From NCBI GenBank assembly GCA_964427005.1, contig CAYRTL010000029.1, positions 1-44,871 of the forward strand: a stretch of 44,871 nucleotides of DNA, given 5' to 3'. The notes beneath the pieces were generated by a model. The model did not search any database and was not told the origin of the DNA. It saw nothing but the letters and a program-made list of their open reading frames with translations. Made by a program: the position numbers and the translations under genes. Shown in pieces: positions 8,512 to 17,014 of this stretch (within the stretch, counting starts at the first letter, position 1; each line of letters starts with the position of its first letter). This DNA is from JAMXLO01 sp964427005 (GTDB lineage: Bacteria; Pseudomonadota; Alphaproteobacteria; Acetobacterales; Acetobacteraceae).

Positions 8512-9207
8512 ATGGCCGAGCGGCCGTTCACCCAGGCTGACCTCGACGTGCTCGCCCAGTGGGACACGCCGACAATTTGCAATGGTCTCGAAATCACCAA
8601 CCCGGAGCGGCGCGCCTACGGCTACACGGTAGAGCCGATGGTCTGTTTGTACCCAAAGCTGAAGCCCATCGTGGGCCTGGCGCGGGTGGGCATGATCCGC
8701 TCGACCGAGCCGCCGCGTGGCAAGGTGGTGGATCGCGCGGACTGGTATGACTATGTCGCTGCTACCGATTTCCCGACAATTGCGGTGATCCAGGACATCG
8801 ACGGGCGTATCGGCTACGGTGCCTATTGGGGTGAGGTACAATCGAACATCCACAAAGCGCTCGGTTCCATCGGCTGTGTCACCAATGGGTCGTTCCGTGA
8901 CATGGACATGTGGGCCGAAGGCTATCAGATGCTCGGTGGCCGCATCGGTCCGAGCCACGCCTGGGTGCACATGGTGGAGTTCGGTCGGCCGGTGAACATC
9001 TTTGGCATGCAGGCGGGCCATGACGACGTGATCCACGCCGATTATCACGGGGCGGTGGTCGTGCCCGCGGATGCGGTGAAGAAACTGCCGGCGGCCATCG
9101 ATCTGATCTCGCGACGCGAGAAGGTGATCCTGGATGTCTGCCGAGCCCCTGGCTTCACGCCAGCAAAGCTGCGCGACGCGCTCAAGCGCTCTGGCGAAAT
9201 CCACTGA
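8512..9207 (+). CDS. RraA family protein (aldolase / decarboxylase-like)
   Basis: This 231-residue protein has the RraA fold. The signature GxxTNGSFRD (R129, D130) and DYHGAVVVP match the class that includes 4-hydroxy-4-methyl-2-oxoglutarate / 4-carboxy-4-hydroxy-2-oxoadipate aldolase and oxaloacetate decarboxylase; Glu108 in YWGE occupies a usual metal-site position. RNase-E inhibition, the original RraA role, is less likely in a catabolic neighbourhood. AGGAGG at 8501-8506 fixes the start. It is divergent from the racemase gene and followed ten bases later by the class II aldolase, suggesting sequential steps on a keto-acid intermediate. Confidence 0.82.
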   Translation: MAERPFTQADLDVLAQWDTPTICNGLEITNPERRAYGYTVEPMVCLYPKLKPIVGLARVGMIRSTEPPRGKVVDRADWYDYVAATDFPTIAVIQDIDGRIGYGAYWGEVQSNIHKALGSIGCVTNGSFRDMDMWAEGYQMLGGRIGPSHAWVHMVEFGRPVNIFGMQAGHDDVIHADYHGAVVVPADAVKKLPAAIDLISRREKVILDVCRAPGFTPAKLRDALKRSGEIH

Positions 9208-9217
9208 GGAGATACGC

Positions 9218-9997
9218 ATGAACGTCGCCACGTTACCCGCCACGCTCGCCGGTGTGTCGGAGGAGGAATGGCAGCTTCGCTGCGATCTTGCGGCGCTGTA
9301 CCGGTTGGTCGCCCATCATCGCTGGACCGACTTCGTCTATACACATATCAGCGCGCGCCTGCCGGGGCCGGAGCATCACTTCCTGATCAATAAGTATGGG
9401 GTCCTGTTCCATGAGATGCGCGCCTCCGACCTTGTGAAGATCGACCTGCACGGCAATGTCGTGGAGGAAGGCGACATTTCGTCGCGGCGGGTGAATGCCG
9501 CCGGGTTCACCATCCACTCCGCGATCCACATGGCGCGACCGGACCTGACCTGCGTCGTGCACACTCATACCCAGGCCGGCATCGCGGTATCCACGATGAA
9601 GGAAGGCCTGCTGCCGCTATCGCAGCACGCGCTGAAGTTCTACGGCCGGATTGCCTATCACGGCTATGAGGGGATCGCGCTCGATCTCGATGAACGCGAA
9701 CGGCTGGTGCGCGATCTTGGTCCCGAGCACAAGGCGATGATACTGCGCAATCATGGGCTGTTGGTGGGCGGTACGTCGATCCCGGAAGCGTTCCACATGA
9801 TCTACATGCTGGAGCGCGCCTGTGCGGCGCAGGTAGCCACGCTGTCTTGCGGCCGTGAGGTCGTGGTGCCGCCGGCGGAGGTATGTGCGCATACCTCGGC
9901 GCAGTTCAAGAGCATGGAGAACGACGAGCACTACAGTTGGATGTGGCAGTCGGCTCTAAGCCTGATCGAGAACGACCGGCCCGACTATCGTAGCTAG
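9218..9997 (+). CDS. class II aldolase/adducin family protein
   Basis: This 259-residue zinc-dependent aldolase or decarboxylase is related to fuculose-phosphate aldolase. The zinc ligands are H115 and H117 in HTHTQAG and H179 in LRNHG; Glu66 in FHEMRASDL lies near the usual substrate-site acid. I chose ATG 9218, preceded by GAGGA overlapping the previous stop, over upstream in-frame starts inside the RraA gene. It is probably co-translated with the RraA-type gene. Adducin-type members without sugar-phosphate chemistry often work in aromatic or sugar-acid catabolism; the exact substrate is not assignable. Confidence 0.85.
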   Translation: MNVATLPATLAGVSEEEWQLRCDLAALYRLVAHHRWTDFVYTHISARLPGPEHHFLINKYGVLFHEMRASDLVKIDLHGNVVEEGDISSRRVNAAGFTIHSAIHMARPDLTCVVHTHTQAGIAVSTMKEGLLPLSQHALKFYGRIAYHGYEGIALDLDERERLVRDLGPEHKAMILRNHGLLVGGTSIPEAFHMIYMLERACAAQVATLSCGREVVVPPAEVCAHTSAQFKSMENDEHYSWMWQSALSLIENDRPDYRS

Positions 9998-10019
9998 GGC
10001 GTCAACTGGCCTTGACATC

Positions 10020-10033
10020 TTGACTTGAATCAA
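10020..10033 (+). promoter_or_regulatory. FNR/FixK-like box
   Basis: TTGACTTGAATCAA keeps the full TTGA-N6-TCAA core of FNR/FixK operators (consensus TTGAT-N4-ATCAA). It ends 56 bases before the ATG of the MlaA-like gene at 10090. A similar box precedes the hydrogenase operon at 37736. Binding and activity are inferred. Confidence 0.5.
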
Positions 10034-10089
10034 TGCGGTGAGTTCATTTCGGCAGCATTGGTAGCGCACTTCATCAGGAGCGGGCTCCA

Positions 10090-10806
10090 ATGCTGCAACT
10101 CCCAGTTCGCGCGCGACTGCTGATCGGAACGGGCCTCGCGGTCCTGCTGAGCCTGGCGAGTGCGTCCGCGCGTGCCATGACGGATCCATTCGAGCCGCTC
10201 AACCGCGCGGCGTTCGCCTTCAACAACGCCTTCGTCGATCATGTGGTTGAGCCACTCGGCATGCTCGGCCAGACATACCTGCCTCCTGGCATTCGCCAGG
10301 CGGCGAGAAACGTCTATAGCAATCTGAGCGAGCCAGAGTTCATCCTGACCAACCTTTTCCAGGGTCAGTTCGCCGATGCTGGAATTGCCACCGGACGGAT
10401 CGTCGTAAACACGATCGTCGGTATTGGCGGGCTATACGATCCAGCCACTCGCTGGGGCCTGGTCTCACGCCAGCCAGAGTTCACCGAGGCCGTATGCAGC
10501 CTTGGCATACCGGCCGGTGCCTACCTGCAAGTGCCGCTTGTGGGTCCCGCCAACGTCAATTCCGCATTTGTTCTCGGCGGCTTCATGGCGACAGAGATCT
10601 ACGTGCTGAGCCTAGTCTCGACATGGCTGGCCGCGGCTGACGTGGTGATCGATACCGCAGTGGCGGCTGCCCTACTGCGCTACTCGACTGAGACCGTGGG
10701 GCCTGACGGCGACGCCTACGCGACGCAGCGGCAGGCATATTTCGAATATATCGAGACCTCATGCACGCTGCGACCCGCGGCGCGGGTTGCCGACCGGGCT
10801 CCTTGA
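10090..10806 (+). CDS. MlaA (VacJ)-like outer-membrane lipid transport protein
   Basis: This 238-residue exported protein has an N-terminal signal peptide (about residues 1-29). The MlaA landmarks DPFEPLNRAAFAFNN, PPGIRQAARNVYSNLSEPE, YDPATRWGL and LPxxGPANVNSA follow. MlaA removes misplaced phospholipids from the outer leaflet of the outer membrane and passes them to MlaC. Two oddities stand out. There is no lipobox cysteine: the segment ASARAMTDPFEPL would be cut by signal peptidase I rather than lipidated. No mlaFEDCB genes are near. The motif between GLVS and GPA (QPEFTEAVCSLGIPAGAY) differs from the usual DFGQTLG block. An FNR/FixK-like box lies upstream. It is likely a divergent MlaA paralogue. 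Confidence 0.78.
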   Translation: MLQLPVRARLLIGTGLAVLLSLASASARAMTDPFEPLNRAAFAFNNAFVDHVVEPLGMLGQTYLPPGIRQAARNVYSNLSEPEFILTNLFQGQFADAGIATGRIVVNTIVGIGGLYDPATRWGLVSRQPEFTEAVCSLGIPAGAYLQVPLVGPANVNSAFVLGGFMATEIYVLSLVSTWLAAADVVIDTAVAAALLRYSTETVGPDGDAYATQRQAYFEYIETSCTLRPAARVADRAP

Positions 10807-10884
10807 AGGACGTTACCCCAAACTACAGCCCGTAGCGCTTGACGCCACCTGACCCTCCCTGCCAACTGGCCGCGCAATGGGCAG

Positions 10885-12330
10885 ATGGGGTCACCTGCGC
10901 TGATTACGGTCATTCGCAATGCCGACATGGTGGTCGCCTGGGATCCGGCGGCGAGGTCGCACGTCTATATGCCCGGTGCGGACGTCGCATTCGAGGGCGG
11001 TGTCTTGCGGTTCGTCGGCCGCGGCTACGATGGTCCGGCCGATGAGGTCATGTCCGGCTCCGGCCTGATGGTCATGCCAGGGCTGGTGAACATCCACTCC
11101 CACCCGTCCTCCGAACCCATGAACAAGGGGCTGATCGACGAAATCGGCAGCCCCGGCTTTTACAATTCGTCGCTGTACGAATATCTGCCGATCTTCCGCC
11201 CCGATGCAGAGGCGGTGCCGCATTGCGTGCGCGTCGCGCTATCGGAGCTGCTGCTCTCGGGCGTGACGACACTGGCCGACCTGTCGATGGCGCATCCGGG
11301 CTGGCTCGATCTGCTGGCTGAGGCCGGCATGCGCGTGTGTATCGCGCCGATGTTCCGCTCTGCCCGTTGGTACACGAAAAACGGACATCTGGTCGAATAT
11401 GCCTGGGACGAGGCGGCGGGCGAGAAGGCGATGGCGGAGGCACTGTCGCTGATCGAACGCGCCGAACAGCATCCATCCGGCCGGTTGTTCGGCATGGTCA
11501 CGCCGGCGCAGATCGATACCTGCACCGAAGGCCTGTTGCGCGATTCATTCGCCGAGGCGAAGGCGCGTGGCGTGTCCTGGCAGATTCATGCGGCGCAGTC
11601 CGTCAGCGAGTTTCACGAGATTACCCGTCGTCATGGCCATACGCCGATTGGCTGGCTCGACCACCTGGGATTGCTGTCGGAGCGGTCGATCATCGGTCAT
11701 GGCATTTTCCTGGACGATCATCCGTCAACGCGCTGGCACACCGATACCGATGTGAAGCGCCTGGCCGAGACCGGAACGACGGTGGCTCACTGTCCGACGG
11801 TGTTCGCCCGGCGGGGCATCACGCTGAAGGATTTCGGCCGCTATCGCCGCGCCGGCGTGAACATGGGCGTCGGCACGGACACCTATCCGCACAACATGCT
11901 CGATGAGTTGCGCCTCGTCGCCTATCTGGCTCGGACGCAGGCTGGCAATCCGCGTACCCTGAATTCAACGGACCTGTTCGAAGCTGCCACAATCGGCGGA
12001 GCACGGGCGCTCGGGCGCGACGATATCGGTCGTCTGGCGCCTGGTTGCCGCGCGGATATCGTGCTGGTGGACATTACGCATCCGATGATGCGTCCAGCGC
12101 ACGATCCAGTGCGAAGCCTGATCTACGCCGCGGGCGATCGCGCCGTGCGCACAGTTTATGTGGATGGTGAAAAGGTGGTCGAGGATGGGCGGGTGCTGAC
12201 GATCGACTATCCGGCAGCCGCGGCGGCGCTGCACGAGGCGCAGCAGCGAGTGAAAGCCAATGTGCCGAACCTCGATTGGGACCATCGGACGGCGGAGCAG
12301 GTATCGCCGCTTACGTTTCGCACCGCATGA
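10885..12330 (+). CDS. amidohydrolase / chlorohydrolase-type deaminase
   Basis: This 481-residue amidohydrolase belongs to the TrzN/AtzA/SsnA/MTA-deaminase branch. The beta-sandwich N-terminus is followed by NIHSHPS (metal ligands H71, H73), QIHAAQS, IIGHGIFLDD and the metal aspartate in GVGTDTYPHN. The C-terminus has the usual LAPGCRADIVLVD and VYVDGEKVVEDG strands that complete the sandwich. Such enzymes deaminate, dechlorinate or hydrolyse N-heterocycles. The ATG at 10885 has no strong ribosome site, so the start is moderately certain. It overlaps the following ATPase gene by ATGA, tying it to the dipeptide-type importer and suggesting that it acts on the imported solute. Confidence 0.85.
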   Translation: MGSPALITVIRNADMVVAWDPAARSHVYMPGADVAFEGGVLRFVGRGYDGPADEVMSGSGLMVMPGLVNIHSHPSSEPMNKGLIDEIGSPGFYNSSLYEYLPIFRPDAEAVPHCVRVALSELLLSGVTTLADLSMAHPGWLDLLAEAGMRVCIAPMFRSARWYTKNGHLVEYAWDEAAGEKAMAEALSLIERAEQHPSGRLFGMVTPAQIDTCTEGLLRDSFAEAKARGVSWQIHAAQSVSEFHEITRRHGHTPIGWLDHLGLLSERSIIGHGIFLDDHPSTRWHTDTDVKRLAETGTTVAHCPTVFARRGITLKDFGRYRRAGVNMGVGTDTYPHNMLDELRLVAYLARTQAGNPRTLNSTDLFEAATIGGARALGRDDIGRLAPGCRADIVLVDITHPMMRPAHDPVRSLIYAAGDRAVRTVYVDGEKVVEDGRVLTIDYPAAAAALHEAQQRVKANVPNLDWDHRTAEQVSPLTFRTA

Positions 12331-13310
12331 CTCCTTTGCTTTCGGTTACCGGCCTTCGAACGGTTTTCCACACTGCTGGTGTCGATGTGGCCGCGGTGGA
12401 TGGTGTCGATGTCTCCGTGGGTCGCGGCCGTACGCTTGGCATTGTCGGGGAGTCAGGCTGCGGCAAATCGGTACTATCGCTTTCGGTGATGCGGCTGGTG
12501 CCGCCGCCGGGTCGGGTCGTGGCCGGTCAGATCATGTTCGACGGCAAGAACCTCCTCGAGCTGTCGCCGGCCGAGATGCGGGACATTCGCGGCAACCGCA
12601 TCGCCATGATCTTTCAGGAGCCGATGACCAGCCTGAATCCGGTCTTCACTGTCGGTGACCAGATCACCGAAGCCATGCGTGCTCATGACCGCACAGCGTC
12701 TGGCGGAGCACTGCGCAGTCGTGCGATCGCGGCATTGCAGCGCGTGCGGATTCCCGCGCCGGAGCGCCGTTTCGACGAATACCCGCACCAGCTGTCCGGC
12801 GGCATGCGCCAACGCGTGATGATCGCGATGGCGCTTGCGTGTGAGCCAGATCTGCTGATCGCCGATGAACCCACCACTGCGCTCGATGTCACGGTGCAGG
12901 CGCAGATCCTCGATCTGTTGCGCGAGTTGCAGCAGCAGACGGGCATGGCGATCATCCTGATCACCCACGATCTCGGCATTGTGGCCGAGATGGCAAACGA
13001 GGTCGCGGTGATGTACGCCGGCCGCGTGGTGGAACGCGCACCAGGGCCCGCAATCTTCGATGATCCGCAGCATCCTTATACGTTGGGTCTTCTCGGCAGC
13101 ATTCCGAAGATCGAGGAGGATCGCGATCGCCTGTTGGCAATCGAAGGCGCGGTTCCGGCACCGTTCGACCTGCCTGAAGGCTGCAGGTTCCACCCGCGCT
13201 GCGTGTTCTCGGCTCCCGCCTGCACGATGCGTGATCCCGAGTTGCGGCTGATTTCCGAAGATCATCGTGCTGCCTGCATCCGTGCGCCAGTCGAGGCAGC
13301 GGTGTCGTGA
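12327..13310 (+). CDS. ABC transporter ATP-binding protein, DppD/OppD type
   Basis: This 327-residue cytosolic ATPase has Walker A GESGCGKS, a Q-loop in IFQEPMTSLNP, signature LSGGMRQR, Walker B LLIADEPTTALD and H-loop ITHDL. The C-terminal oligopeptide-transport extension contains HPYTLGLL and GCRFHPRCVFSAPAC, with cysteines at the positions that bind an Fe-S cluster in some DppD proteins. ATG 12327 overlaps the amidohydrolase stop, and the end overlaps the next ATPase by GTGA. With the next gene it forms the nucleotide-binding pair that lacks adjacent permeases; the permeases at 2457-4195 are the natural partners. Confidence 0.92.
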   Translation: MTPLLSVTGLRTVFHTAGVDVAAVDGVDVSVGRGRTLGIVGESGCGKSVLSLSVMRLVPPPGRVVAGQIMFDGKNLLELSPAEMRDIRGNRIAMIFQEPMTSLNPVFTVGDQITEAMRAHDRTASGGALRSRAIAALQRVRIPAPERRFDEYPHQLSGGMRQRVMIAMALACEPDLLIADEPTTALDVTVQAQILDLLRELQQQTGMAIILITHDLGIVAEMANEVAVMYAGRVVERAPGPAIFDDPQHPYTLGLLGSIPKIEEDRDRLLAIEGAVPAPFDLPEGCRFHPRCVFSAPACTMRDPELRLISEDHRAACIRAPVEAAVS

Positions 13311-14389
13311 CCGCGCTGCTAGAGGTTGAGGGCCTGACGCGGCATTTCGACGTCAAGCGCGGACTGGTATTTGGCAAGACCATCGGCGTGGTCCGCGCGG
13401 TGGACGGCATCTCCTTCGCGCTCGAACGCGGTGAGACGCTGGCGCTTGTTGGTGAATCCGGCTGCGGCAAATCGACCACGGCGCGGCTTGTGCTGCGATT
13501 GATCGATCCGACCGCGGGCACGATCCGGTTTGAGGGCGTGGATATCACCGACCTCCGTGGCGAGCCGCTGCGCAGGTTGCGCCGGCGCATGCAGATCGTG
13601 TTTCAGGACCCATTCGCTTCGCTGAACCCACGGATGACCGTCGGTGAGATTCTCGAAGAGCCGCTGATTGTCCATCACATTGACGATCGTGTGACACGTC
13701 GTGCGCGGGTGAATCAGTTACTCGGTCTGGTGGGGCTCGCTTCGTATCATGCGCAACGGTACCCGCATGAATTTTCCGGTGGCCAGCGGCAGCGCATCGG
13801 CATTGCGCGCGCGCTCGCGGTCGAGCCCGCGCTGGTTGTGTGCGACGAGCCGGTCTCCGCTCTGGACGTATCGATCCAGGCGCAGGTGGTAAATCTGCTG
13901 AAGGACCTGCAGGAGCGGCTCGATCTTTCGTACTTGTTTATCGCGCACGATCTGGCGGTGGTGAAGCACATGGCGGACCGTGTCGCCGTCATGTATCTCG
14001 GCCAGATTGTCGAGATAGCATCGAAGGACGTGCTGTTCTCCGAGCCGCGGCATCCGTATACGCGTACGCTGATGACGGCGATCCCCCGTCCTGATCCGCA
14101 CCGCCAAGGGGCGCGCCAACTTCCGGGTGGCGACGTGCCAAGCCCAATGAACCCGCCGTCGGGCTGTCGTTTTCATACGCGATGTCCGTTTGTGATCGAT
14201 CGCTGCCGTGAGGAGATGCCGTTGCTGCGGACGTGGAGCGAGGGCCATCTCACCGCCTGCCATCGTGCCGAGGAACTGCCGCCGGCAGGCGAGGTGATCG
14301 AGCCCGGCCATGTCGCACCAATGGCGGCGAAGCGGCTGGCGCTGTATGCCAAGCGGCGAGCCGAGGTCAGTGCGGCGGCAGCGGGTTAG
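13307..14389 (+). CDS. ABC transporter ATP-binding protein, DppF/OppF type
   Basis: This 360-residue ATPase has Walker A GESGCGKSTT, signature FSGGQRQRIGIARALA, Walker B LVVCDEPVSALDVS and H-loop IAHDLAVV. A C-terminal oligo-HPY extension carries HPYTRTLM, GCRFHTRCPF and a late TACH cysteine. Translation starts at GTG 13307, overlapping the TGA of the partner ATPase (GTGA), so the two subunits are translationally coupled. It is the last gene of the amidohydrolase-ATPase-ATPase group; a 33-base gap leads to the alcohol dehydrogenase. Confidence 0.92.
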   Translation: MTALLEVEGLTRHFDVKRGLVFGKTIGVVRAVDGISFALERGETLALVGESGCGKSTTARLVLRLIDPTAGTIRFEGVDITDLRGEPLRRLRRRMQIVFQDPFASLNPRMTVGEILEEPLIVHHIDDRVTRRARVNQLLGLVGLASYHAQRYPHEFSGGQRQRIGIARALAVEPALVVCDEPVSALDVSIQAQVVNLLKDLQERLDLSYLFIAHDLAVVKHMADRVAVMYLGQIVEIASKDVLFSEPRHPYTRTLMTAIPRPDPHRQGARQLPGGDVPSPMNPPSGCRFHTRCPFVIDRCREEMPLLRTWSEGHLTACHRAEELPPAGEVIEPGHVAPMAAKRLALYAKRRAEVSAAAAG

Positions 14390-14422
14390 CACAAGGCACG
14401 AAGCTTTCGGGAGGATCGCGCC

Positions 14423-15610
14423 ATGACAACAGTGAACGCCAACATCGCCGCGCCTCGTATGCTGCAAATCGGCGGAGGATCGGTGCGCCAGATTGCCGAG
14501 GTCCTCGCCAAGTTCGGCCTTTCACGGCCGCTCGTGGTGACCGATCCCTTCATGGTCTCCTCACGTCACGTCCAGCACTGCCTGGAACCACTTGCCGCCG
14601 CGGGTATGGCAATCACTGTGTTCAGCGACACGGTGCCCGATCCGACCGATACGGTCATTGAAGCCGGCGTGGCGCAACTCAAGGGTGGCGACTTCGACTG
14701 CCTGATCGGCTTCGGCGGCGGTTCGCCGATCGATACCGCCAAGGCCATGGCGATTCTCGCGGCGGGCGGCGGCAAGATGCGCGATTACAAGGTGCCGGTG
14801 CAGGCGGATCGTGGCGCACTGCCGGTGATCGCCATTCCAACCACCGCCGGCACCGGCAGCGAATGCACACGCTTCACTGTCATCACCGATACCGAGCGCG
14901 ATGAGAAGATGCTGATCGCCGGCCTGGGCGCGCTGCCGCTCGCTGCTATCGTCGATTACGAGCTCACATACAGCGTGCCCGCGCGCACCACCGCCGATAC
15001 CGGCGTGGATAGTCTGACGCATGCGCTGGAGGCATTTGTGTCCAAGCGCGCCAATCCGTTCTCTGACGCGCTGGCCGTCTCCGCGATGGCGCTTATCGGC
15101 AGGCACATCCGTACAGCTTACGCGGAACCGCGCAATGCTGCCGCCCGCGAGGGGATGATGATCGGCGCGACCCAGGCAGGACTTGCCTTCTCGAATGCCT
15201 CAGTGGCCTTGGTGCATGGCATGTCCAGGCCCATCGGCGCGCATTTTCATGTTCCACATGGCCTGTCGAACGCCATGTTGCTGCCGGCGATCACGCGTTT
15301 CTCCGTCGGTGCGGCGGAGGCACGCTATGCCGAAGCTGCCCGCCGTATCGGGTTTGCGGCCGACGGCGATGCTGAGAGCGTGGCGGCAGCAAAGCTGGTC
15401 ACCGGCCTGGAAGCGCTCAACAAGGAATTGTCCGTACCCACACCCGCTGACTATGGCATCGATGAATCTGTCTGGAACAACAAGATGGAGCTGATGGCCG
15501 AGCAGGCACTCGCCTCCGGTAGTCCAGCCAATAATCCCCGCGTGCCGGACAAGGCAGAAATCGTAGCACTGTACAAGGAGGTGTGGACGGGGGCGCCGCG
15601 CAACGCCTGA
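14423..15610 (+). CDS. iron-containing (group III) alcohol dehydrogenase
   Basis: This 395-residue cytosolic NAD(P)-dependent dehydrogenase has the cofactor motif GGGSPID (98-104) and TTAGTGSE (140-147). The iron ligands are D196 and H200 (DTGVDSLTHALEAFVS), H265 (ALVHGMS) and H279 (HVPHG). The HALEAFVS pattern is that of classical Fe-ADH (1,3-propanediol, lactaldehyde or hydroxy-acid dehydrogenases). I considered maleylacetate reductase, the related Fe-ADH subfamily used in hydroxyquinol breakdown, and regard it as less likely. CGGGAGGAT precedes the start. The likely task is interconversion of an aldehyde or keto compound made by the aldolases nearby. Confidence 0.87.
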   Translation: MTTVNANIAAPRMLQIGGGSVRQIAEVLAKFGLSRPLVVTDPFMVSSRHVQHCLEPLAAAGMAITVFSDTVPDPTDTVIEAGVAQLKGGDFDCLIGFGGGSPIDTAKAMAILAAGGGKMRDYKVPVQADRGALPVIAIPTTAGTGSECTRFTVITDTERDEKMLIAGLGALPLAAIVDYELTYSVPARTTADTGVDSLTHALEAFVSKRANPFSDALAVSAMALIGRHIRTAYAEPRNAAAREGMMIGATQAGLAFSNASVALVHGMSRPIGAHFHVPHGLSNAMLLPAITRFSVGAAEARYAEAARRIGFAADGDAESVAAAKLVTGLEALNKELSVPTPADYGIDESVWNNKMELMAEQALASGSPANNPRVPDKAEIVALYKEVWTGAPRNA

Positions 15611-15677
15611 AGCCGCGTTTGCCTTCCCACAACGGGGCTTGTTAGGCTGCCCGGAACGAAAAGACTCTGGAGGAACG

Positions 15678-16985
15678 ATGAATCCGGCCATCGAACAGGT
15701 GACCATGCGCAAGGTGTATACGCGGCTGCTGCCGCTTGCCATGGTGGTCTATTTCTTCTGCTATCTGGACCGCATCAATGTCAGCTTCGCCGCGTTGCAG
15801 ATGAACGCGGATATCGGACTGACCGCAGCCGCCTATGGTCTGAGTTCCACGGCCTTCTATATCGGCTATTGCCTATTTGAAGTGCCAAGCAACGTCATCC
15901 TGGACAAGGTGGGCGCGCGCCTGTGGATCGCGCGTATCATGATCACCTGGGGCCTGTGCTCTGGCGCGACTGCATTTGCCACCGGCCCGATCAGCTTCCT
16001 GACCATCCGCTTTCTTCTGGGGCTGGCGGAAGCCGGTCTGTTCCCTGGTATCGTGCTGCTGTTCACCTACTGGTTCCCCGACCACCACCGTGCACGCATC
16101 GTGTCGAGCTTCACGCTCGCGCTGCCGATCTCGGTGGCTCTCGGCGCACCTATCTCAACGGCGATCCTCGGGTTGGACGGCTGGCTGGGTTACGCCGGAT
16201 GGAAGTGGATCTACCTCATGGAGGCTGTACCAACGGTCCTCGTCGGGATCGGCGTCCTCTTCCTCCTGACCGACAAGCCAGCGCACGCGCGTTGGCTCAC
16301 AGCGGAGGAGAAGAACTGGCTGACCACTACCCTTGAGCACGAACGGCGTGCAGTTGAATCCTCACGAAAGTTTGGCGTTTGGCAGGCGCTGGTGAACCCG
16401 AAGATTCTGCTGCTCTCGATCAACTACTTTGGGATCGTCACTGCGAGTCTCGGCCTGCTGCTGTTCATCCCGCAGATTATCAAGTCGCTTGGCGCGACCA
16501 ATATGGGCACGGGCTATGCAACGACGCTTGCTTATGTCTGCGGCGCGATCAGCATGCTCGCCTGGGGTTGGATATCCGATCGCATGGGCGAGCGGCGCTG
16601 GAACCTGTTCTGGGCCTGCACACTTTCGTCCATCGGGCTGGTGATCGCCGGGATGATGATGGGGACCTGGTGGGCGCTGGCTGGCATGTGCCTCGCGACC
16701 GCAGGCTTCTACGGCACGAAGGGGCCGTTCTGGTCGATGCCGTCGATGTTGCTGACTGGCACCGCGGCGGCCGCGGGCATCGCTTGGATAAACTCGATTG
16801 GCAATGTCGGCGGTGCAGTCGGACCCGCGATGGTGGGTTGGATCAAGGACTTCACCGGCAGCTACTCCGGCGGCCTGTATGGTTTGGCGGCATTTACCGG
16901 CGTTGCGGCAGTCATCGCTGCGGTTGGTCTGCACATCCCGCGTCAGGTGCCGGTACGCGAAACCGTCAGCGTCGCCGCGGAATAG
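15678..16985 (+). CDS. MFS transporter, anion:cation symporter (ACS) family
   Basis: This 435-residue carrier has 12 predicted helices. The N-terminal helix carries YFFCYLDRINVSFAALQM, the signature of the tartrate/phthalate/glucarate (ACS) family, followed by FEVPSNVILDKVGARLW (loop 2-3) and RFLLGLAEAGLFPG. TGGAGGA at 15668-15674 places the start at ATG 15678. It is the last plus-strand gene of the catabolic region. A 29-base gap separates it from the convergent SRPBCC gene, with no obvious terminator. The likely substrate is an organic acid. Confidence 0.88.
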   Translation: MNPAIEQVTMRKVYTRLLPLAMVVYFFCYLDRINVSFAALQMNADIGLTAAAYGLSSTAFYIGYCLFEVPSNVILDKVGARLWIARIMITWGLCSGATAFATGPISFLTIRFLLGLAEAGLFPGIVLLFTYWFPDHHRARIVSSFTLALPISVALGAPISTAILGLDGWLGYAGWKWIYLMEAVPTVLVGIGVLFLLTDKPAHARWLTAEEKNWLTTTLEHERRAVESSRKFGVWQALVNPKILLLSINYFGIVTASLGLLLFIPQIIKSLGATNMGTGYATTLAYVCGAISMLAWGWISDRMGERRWNLFWACTLSSIGLVIAGMMMGTWWALAGMCLATAGFYGTKGPFWSMPSMLLTGTAAAAGIAWINSIGNVGGAVGPAMVGWIKDFTGSYSGGLYGLAAFTGVAAVIAAVGLHIPRQVPVRETVSVAAE

Positions 16986-17014
16986 GCTGCGGAGCGGCAG
17001 CGGCGTTTCACCGG

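Noticed and set aside
14423..15610. Maleylacetate reductase to pair with the hydroxyquinol-type dioxygenase
   Set aside because: The enzyme has the classical Fe-ADH ligand set (D196, H200, H265, H279) with HALEAFVS, and lies 19 kb from the dioxygenase gene; a maleylacetate reductase call is not supported.
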